DNA of 64,000 nucleotides from Symsagittifera roscoffensis. Taxonomy: Eukaryota; Xenacoelomorpha; Acoela; Convolutidae. A program made the translations under genes and the position numbers. Below the pieces are notes generated by a model. The model ran no database searches and had not been told where the DNA came from. It saw only the letters and a list, made by a program, of their open reading frames with translations. The stretch lies in the NCBI RefSeq assembly GCF_963678635.1, contig NW_026970825.1:1-64000 (forward strand), read 5' to 3'. Position 1 is the stretch's first letter. Each line of letters opens with the position of its first letter. Of the stretch, positions 60,220 through 64,000 are shown in pieces.

Positions 60220-62540
60220 TAATGCTTGCAATTAATAGTATATCCAAGGGTCAATAGAAACGTTTTATACATTTCGATCCTTTTTCGATTTGAGTGATCC
60301 TACCGTTGAATGATCAAATTCACAATTTGAATGAAATTTCCACACCTGTTTTTTGCACACCTGTCAGAAATTGCAACCTTGTGACAACTGCTCGCAAAAC
60401 TTTAAAGTTCGTGCTTTTTCTTCGTGTCCCCCAACCACCGACGAAAAAGATTTTGAGCGTTAACTATATAGTTTCTCAATATTGAAGATGAATACCAAAT
60501 GTGTTTGGAATCCGTTATTTGCCATGCACGTGGAATTTTAAAACAGTCGGGCAATTTTAATGCAACTTGGTAAAAATCACAGGTGATCGAGATGGTAGAT
60601 TTAAAAAGCCTACTTAACTGTTCCAGTAAAAATGCAGAGTTTAGTTTTCCAGGAAAATAGCCGAGTTTAGTTTTCCAAGAAAAAAAAACGAGTTCAATTT
60701 TCCTAATGAGTAGTGAGTTAGGACCGAAGTGTAACTCATAGAGTAATTTCGGATAGGGTACACCGTCTGCTCGTCACGCTATCTTATTTTCGGCCGGATA
60801 GATTCGTGCAACTTCTTAGTCTAATACCGATCCTAATCTTACTCTTATACTATCTAGTCTCAGGTTGTTTAACTAGTCTCTGCTAGGCTCAATAGATCTA
60901 GGGTATACTGGTTTATTGCGGCTGCTGAAGTGCTCGGGAGAGTCCAACTAATTTCTAAGTTAAATTCAAATCTCTCTGGTGCTGAAATTACAAGTAACTT
61001 CAGCACTTACAAATAAGTGGGTTGTTAGTTAGATGGATTGTGATTGGTTAATATTAAATACTTTACATTGGTAAAACATTTAATTTATCCAATCATAAAA
61101 TATAGTTTAGATCAGGTTCCACCCATCCGGGTTTTACAGAGTTTTTTAGAATAGTTCTTTTGCAATTCGAAGGATGGATGATGGAAGTTGGTGTTTGGCG
61201 AACATCTTATTTCTTCTGTTTCCTTTTTGTTAAAGAAGTTCCAGGAAGCTGGAGTTAGAGACTTAAGACGTTGTGTTCTTTTTGTGACAACGACTGAGTT
61301 CTCTGCAACAAAATCAATTCTGATTTCAGAATGGTTTGCTATGTCAGGTTTTTCTGTTCTGCGTGGAGAACTTCTTTTGTGTATGGTCTAGTTTGGGAAT
61401 GGCGTGGAGATTGTGCGTGGAGGGGATGCCTGGTTACTCGGATCTGTACGTATACTTGAACATCGAGGTGGTCATTGGTCTAGTTCAATGAAGTCCTTTT
61501 CTGCGAGGTCAAGTCGTACTCTAAATCCTTTGAGTTGTGATTGTGAGCGGCATATCGATTGTAGTTGGTCATTCTCTCTCGAGTGTAGTGGGGTCGTCTT
61601 GTCTTTTGATGTTCGTCCTTGGTGTTGTATTCTGATCTATATATTGCATCATGTGATTTTACATTTTATAAAACTTTTATTAGTTTAATATTTTTTAATA
61701 ATGATTTTAGTTAGTTGTTTTCACAAAAGCTTTTTGTTTTAGTTCGGTTATTTTGAAGAGTTACTCACACTTGAGTAGCTCTTATTAAAAATAAAGGTGT
61801 GGTCACAAAGCGTGGATGTAGCGCGGTGGGTTAGGCCGGCTATAGAGCATGCTCAGGACGTCCTTCCTGGTGGGTTAGGCCAGGAGTGGGAGTATGATTT
61901 CGTGCGGTTTTTGTGAGGGGTCCTGTTATGTGACAACGTTTTATGTTGGGTTTGTTGTGGTCTTACTTATGTTTTGTTGGTTGTGTCCTTTTTTCAAAAA
62001 TCAAATTGTTTGTGGTATGGGTTTGTCTTTCGACTTTTTTGTGTTTTATTATTTCTTTCTTAGACTTTATAATAGTCTTCAAAAGAATAAATTATCCAGT
62101 TTTAAACTGGGTTAATCCGGTTTGGGTACCGTTGGTTTCCTTTTCTAAGTCATGCTGTTATTCTATGATTTGTGGTATTTAGTAAGCTGCGTTGGTTAGT
62201 TTTGTTTAGTATATGATTCCTTTCCAACCGGGTTAAAGGAAAGTTTGAAACATGTTATTATATGTTAGAGTTGTTGAGTGTGAAAACTTGAAACTGAAAT
62301 TCATTATTTTAAACAATTCTTCGTGGGCAAGCTGTGCGAGTGTGGATAGAATTTCTGTGCGAATGAATGAAAATATCAAAAGGTTAGTACTGCATTTGCA
62401 TTTATTTAATTTACTACATAGAATTTAGAAATTTACTGCTAGTCATGGGGGAATATTAAGATACAAATTTTCATCATAATTAGATTTACTGCTTGTGGGG
62501 GAAAATTTTAGAAATGAATTTACTGCATTGGTATTAAATT
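60220..62540. other. AT-rich stretch with no assignable gene
   Basis: I see no exon, RNA gene or transposon ends I can support. Open stretches of 67-94 codons at 61,188-61,391, 61,404-61,688 and 61,894-62,182 look like T/G-rich composition effects. A short inverted repeat (GATTGGTTAATATTAAAT against ATTTAATTTATCCAATC) lies at about 61,032-61,096. If the minus-strand ORF to the right is part of a mobile element, its 3' untranslated or terminal part would lie here. Confidence 0.4.
61815..61880 (+). repeat. tRNA-like segment with A box only
   Basis: TAGCGCGGTGGGTTAGGCCGG matches a pol III A box (TRGYNNARNGG type). GGTGGGTTAGGCC recurs 45 bp later. No convincing B box is present, so this is probably a SINE fragment. 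Confidence 0.35.
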
Positions 62541-62658
62541 TATAAATTTATAAGTGTAAGAGATTAATAGAATTTTTGAAATCTGTTTGATGAAATTTGC
62601 GATTTTTATTTGTCTTTTGTGGTTTTTTGTAGGTGATCGTCGGATGAAGGCTAAAAAT

Positions 62659-62737
62659 CTAAAGAAAACATGAATAAAGTATGGTGAGTTTTTTAATATT
62701 TTAATTAGTTAGTAATATTCATTTAATTCATACTTAC
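62659..62737 (-). other. Probable 79-nt intron just after the minus-strand stop codon
   Basis: Reading on the minus strand, the donor CAG|GTAAGTATG lies directly after the TAA at 62,741-62,743, and the acceptor CATGTTTTCTTTAG precedes 62,658. Both sites are close to consensus. Past the acceptor, the frame of the 336-codon ORF stays open for about 37 codons. The intron therefore either sits in a 3' UTR or separates the ORF from a short extension. Confidence 0.4.
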
Positions 62738-62740
62738 CTG

Positions 62741-63751
62741 TTAGTCGTCGGGGAAAAAACCGTGGGGGAAGATGTCGTGAATTAGTTCTGAAGTTGTTAG
62801 TAGTTTAGCTAAGATGCGGATGATATTTTTAGTCTGAAGCAGTGGCCAAAGCAATTGAAGTGCCTTGATAGTGGTTAGTTCTTCAGTGCCAACTGCAAAC
62901 TCATAAGGTGTGTTTTGGATTAGATTATATAATTTGTGATTGAATTTAGTGTTGTGGATGAATTCTAAAATTGGGATTTCTATGGGTTGTACAAACTCGT
63001 GCGGGATAAGGAAGGGTCGGGATTCTTCGGCATTGAAGGTCTTGGTAATGGGACAGAAGATGTACATTTGGGTTATGGGGTCATAATTACGAAGAATACC
63101 ATGGAGGTTAGTGTCTTTAATACAATATGTGAAATTTAGGAAAAATGGTGAAGTGTATTTGGAATTAATGAATTGAAAACGATGGTGTGGTTGTCTAGAA
63201 GGTGTGTGTAGGTCAAAGTGATTTTGGATGAAGCGATAATAACTATATGTGTGGGTTTGTTTAGTGCGCAACATGATATCGTGTGAGCAGTGTAAATCTC
63301 TTTCGTGTGGTGCAAGGAAATGAAAGGTTAGTGAAAATATTTGGAAGCGTTCTTTAAAACTTTCGTATGCTTGTGTGTCTGTTAGTGCTTCTGAAATAAT
63401 GTGATCAAACTTTCGGTCGAAGATGTTTAGTGTGAATGTATATGGTGTCTTGATGAAAAATTTCTCGGTAATTTGTGGATTAGCGAAGCGATCGTCGTCT
63501 AAGAATTGATCTTGGTTAGCTCTGATGATGTTGTGATCATAGTATTCGAGTGTATATTCGTTAGCTCTAGGTGCAGTGTGTGTTTTTAGTGATTTTTTAT
63601 ATCCAACGTAAGTAAATTGTCTAGGTGTTAGTGGTGTAGTGAGTCGATATAGCATGTCCGTATTTCGCTCTATATCAATGTGAGTGTTAGATAAAGGTAA
63701 GCAAAGAGGGTTAGTGAAATGATAATATGAGGTCCAAGAGAGAGTGGGCAT
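62741..63751 (-). CDS. Unrecognised 336-codon minus-strand ORF
   Basis: By far the longest open frame in the window. The first in-frame ATG is at 63,751, but the frame is open a further 35 codons upstream, to a TAA at 63,857-63,859. The protein is rich in His, Thr, Phe, Tyr and Ile and begins MPTLSWTSYYHFTNPLCLPL. It has no signal peptide, no obvious transmembrane helix and no motif that I recognise (no zinc knuckle, protease, polymerase or integrase signature). It ends HDIFPHGFFPDD and TAA, followed at once by CAG|GTAAGT, a consensus splice donor, with an acceptor (TTTTCTTTAG) 79 nt further on. It may be a host gene, a domesticated element or a structural protein of a mobile element; the sequence does not decide. 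That it is coding is well supported by length and lack of stops in AT-rich DNA. Confidence 0.6.
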   Translation of the reverse strand: MPTLSWTSYYHFTNPLCLPLSNTHIDIERNTDMLYRLTTPLTPRQFTYVGYKKSLKTHTAPRANEYTLEYYDHNIIRANQDQFLDDDRFANPQITEKFFIKTPYTFTLNIFDRKFDHIISEALTDTQAYESFKERFQIFSLTFHFLAPHERDLHCSHDIMLRTKQTHTYSYYRFIQNHFDLHTPSRQPHHRFQFINSKYTSPFFLNFTYCIKDTNLHGILRNYDPITQMYIFCPITKTFNAEESRPFLIPHEFVQPIEIPILEFIHNTKFNHKLYNLIQNTPYEFAVGTEELTTIKALQLLWPLLQTKNIIRILAKLLTTSELIHDIFPHGFFPDD

Positions 63752-63765
63752 TAAAACGTATTCAT

Positions 63766-63999
63766 CTACGAAGTTGCGTGTTTCGTTAGTGTCGTGGGGG
63801 TGTTTAAGGTGTATTGTGGGAATGAGGGTAAGGTGATGGCTAAAAATTCTTTTGTGTTAGTATGCTTGGGGTGGTTGATGTATTCACGGGCTGTTCCTGG
63901 TTTTGCTGGGAAAGGATGGTTGGGGAACTTTCTTTTAAAAGTGCGGTAAGCTCTATTAGTGTTGAGTGAAGATTCAGTTGATGTGGATGATGGTGCTAA
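63766..63999 (-). CDS. Upstream part of the same ORF in another frame, cut by the window edge
   Basis: From the right edge a minus-strand frame runs open for 77 codons (LAPSSTSTESSLNTNRAYRT..., ...FPAKPGTAREYINHPKHT...) to a TAG at 63,766-63,768. It overlaps the 336-codon frame by about 90 nt; moving from it to the downstream frame requires a -1 shift. Composition (Pro, Thr, Asn, His) is similar, so the two frames probably form one protein, interrupted either by a single-base indel, by a programmed shift or by an unseen intron. A run of five C at 63,796-63,800 lies within the overlap. The true start is outside the window. Confidence 0.5.
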   Translation of the reverse strand, partial: LAPSSTSTESSLNTNRAYRTFKRKFPNHPFPAKPGTAREYINHPKHTNTKEFLAITLPSFPQYTLNTPTTLTKHATS

Positions 64000-64000
64000 T

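Noticed and set aside
60009-60272. Minus-strand exon opposite the second exon of the small gene
   Set aside because: It has a plausible acceptor (CTGGCTTCCAG) and donor (GTG|GTAAGA), but no partner exon in phase was found. The plus-strand reading joins exactly to an ATG exon upstream, so the plus strand is preferred, with reservation.
61188-62182. Four open frames of 67-94 codons in plus orientation
   Set aside because: Low-complexity T/G-rich translation (F, C, V, L, S), no domain, no splice or start context, and two of them overlap in different frames.
62741-63999. Identification of the minus-strand ORF as a retroelement gag or pol, or as a viral gene
   Set aside because: The overlap needing a -1 shift recalls gag-pol, but I see no zinc knuckle, protease, polymerase or integrase motif, no long terminal repeat and no target-site duplication in the window, so I leave it unassigned.

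Overview
This is a eukaryotic, almost certainly metazoan, nuclear window. It is AT-rich, and its genes are split by canonical GT-AG introns. One of them is a delta-catenin (p120-catenin family) gene, a family I know only from animals. The non-coding DNA is dense with satellite DNA, tRNA-like SINEs, a hAT-type MITE and foldback structures. I cannot assign a phylum. There is no bacterial-type gene organisation.

Layout. Positions 1 to about 29,985 are one continuous satellite array. Three diverged monomer types of about 200-218 bp (A, B, C) form a trimeric higher-order repeat of about 625-632 bp. Larger duplicated blocks of about 1.25 kb and 3.56 kb lie on top, and an A-poor B/C zone lies toward the right edge. 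Positions 29,985-40,030 are the array border: four copies of a composite unit (a degenerate satellite of roughly 88 bp plus about 0.6 kb of other DNA), separated by short pieces of the main array. Two of the four copies share one internal deletion. Copy 4 is the only one that runs into non-satellite flank.

Positions 41,802-54,355 (+) hold the 3' half of a delta-catenin gene. I reconstruct 11 exons that join in one reading frame (1,647 nt, 548 codons plus stop). They encode the last Armadillo repeats, a long low-complexity tail rich in S/N/Q/H/G, and a C-terminus ending in HSWV, a class I PDZ-binding motif like the DSWV of vertebrate delta-catenins. Two tail exons are tandem duplicates (47,695-47,913 and 49,256-49,477); both are phase 0 and a multiple of three long. 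The upstream exons lie outside the window, so if the assembly is right the preceding intron is more than 41.8 kb and contains the satellite.

Positions 54,356-59,330 are gene-poor and carry a diverged tandem duplication of about 1.1-1.4 kb with SINE-like modules. At 59,680-60,166 (+) two exons join in frame from an ATG, probably the start of a small unrecognised gene. Positions 60,220-62,540 hold nothing I can assign. From 62,741 to the right edge, a minus-strand coding region of at least 336 codons continues in a second frame to the edge. I do not recognise its product.

The two plus-strand genes and the minus-strand ORF look functionally unrelated. The main points of interest are the intronic satellite with its amplified border, the catenin exon duplication, the PDZ-ligand terminus, and the frame-split minus-strand ORF.
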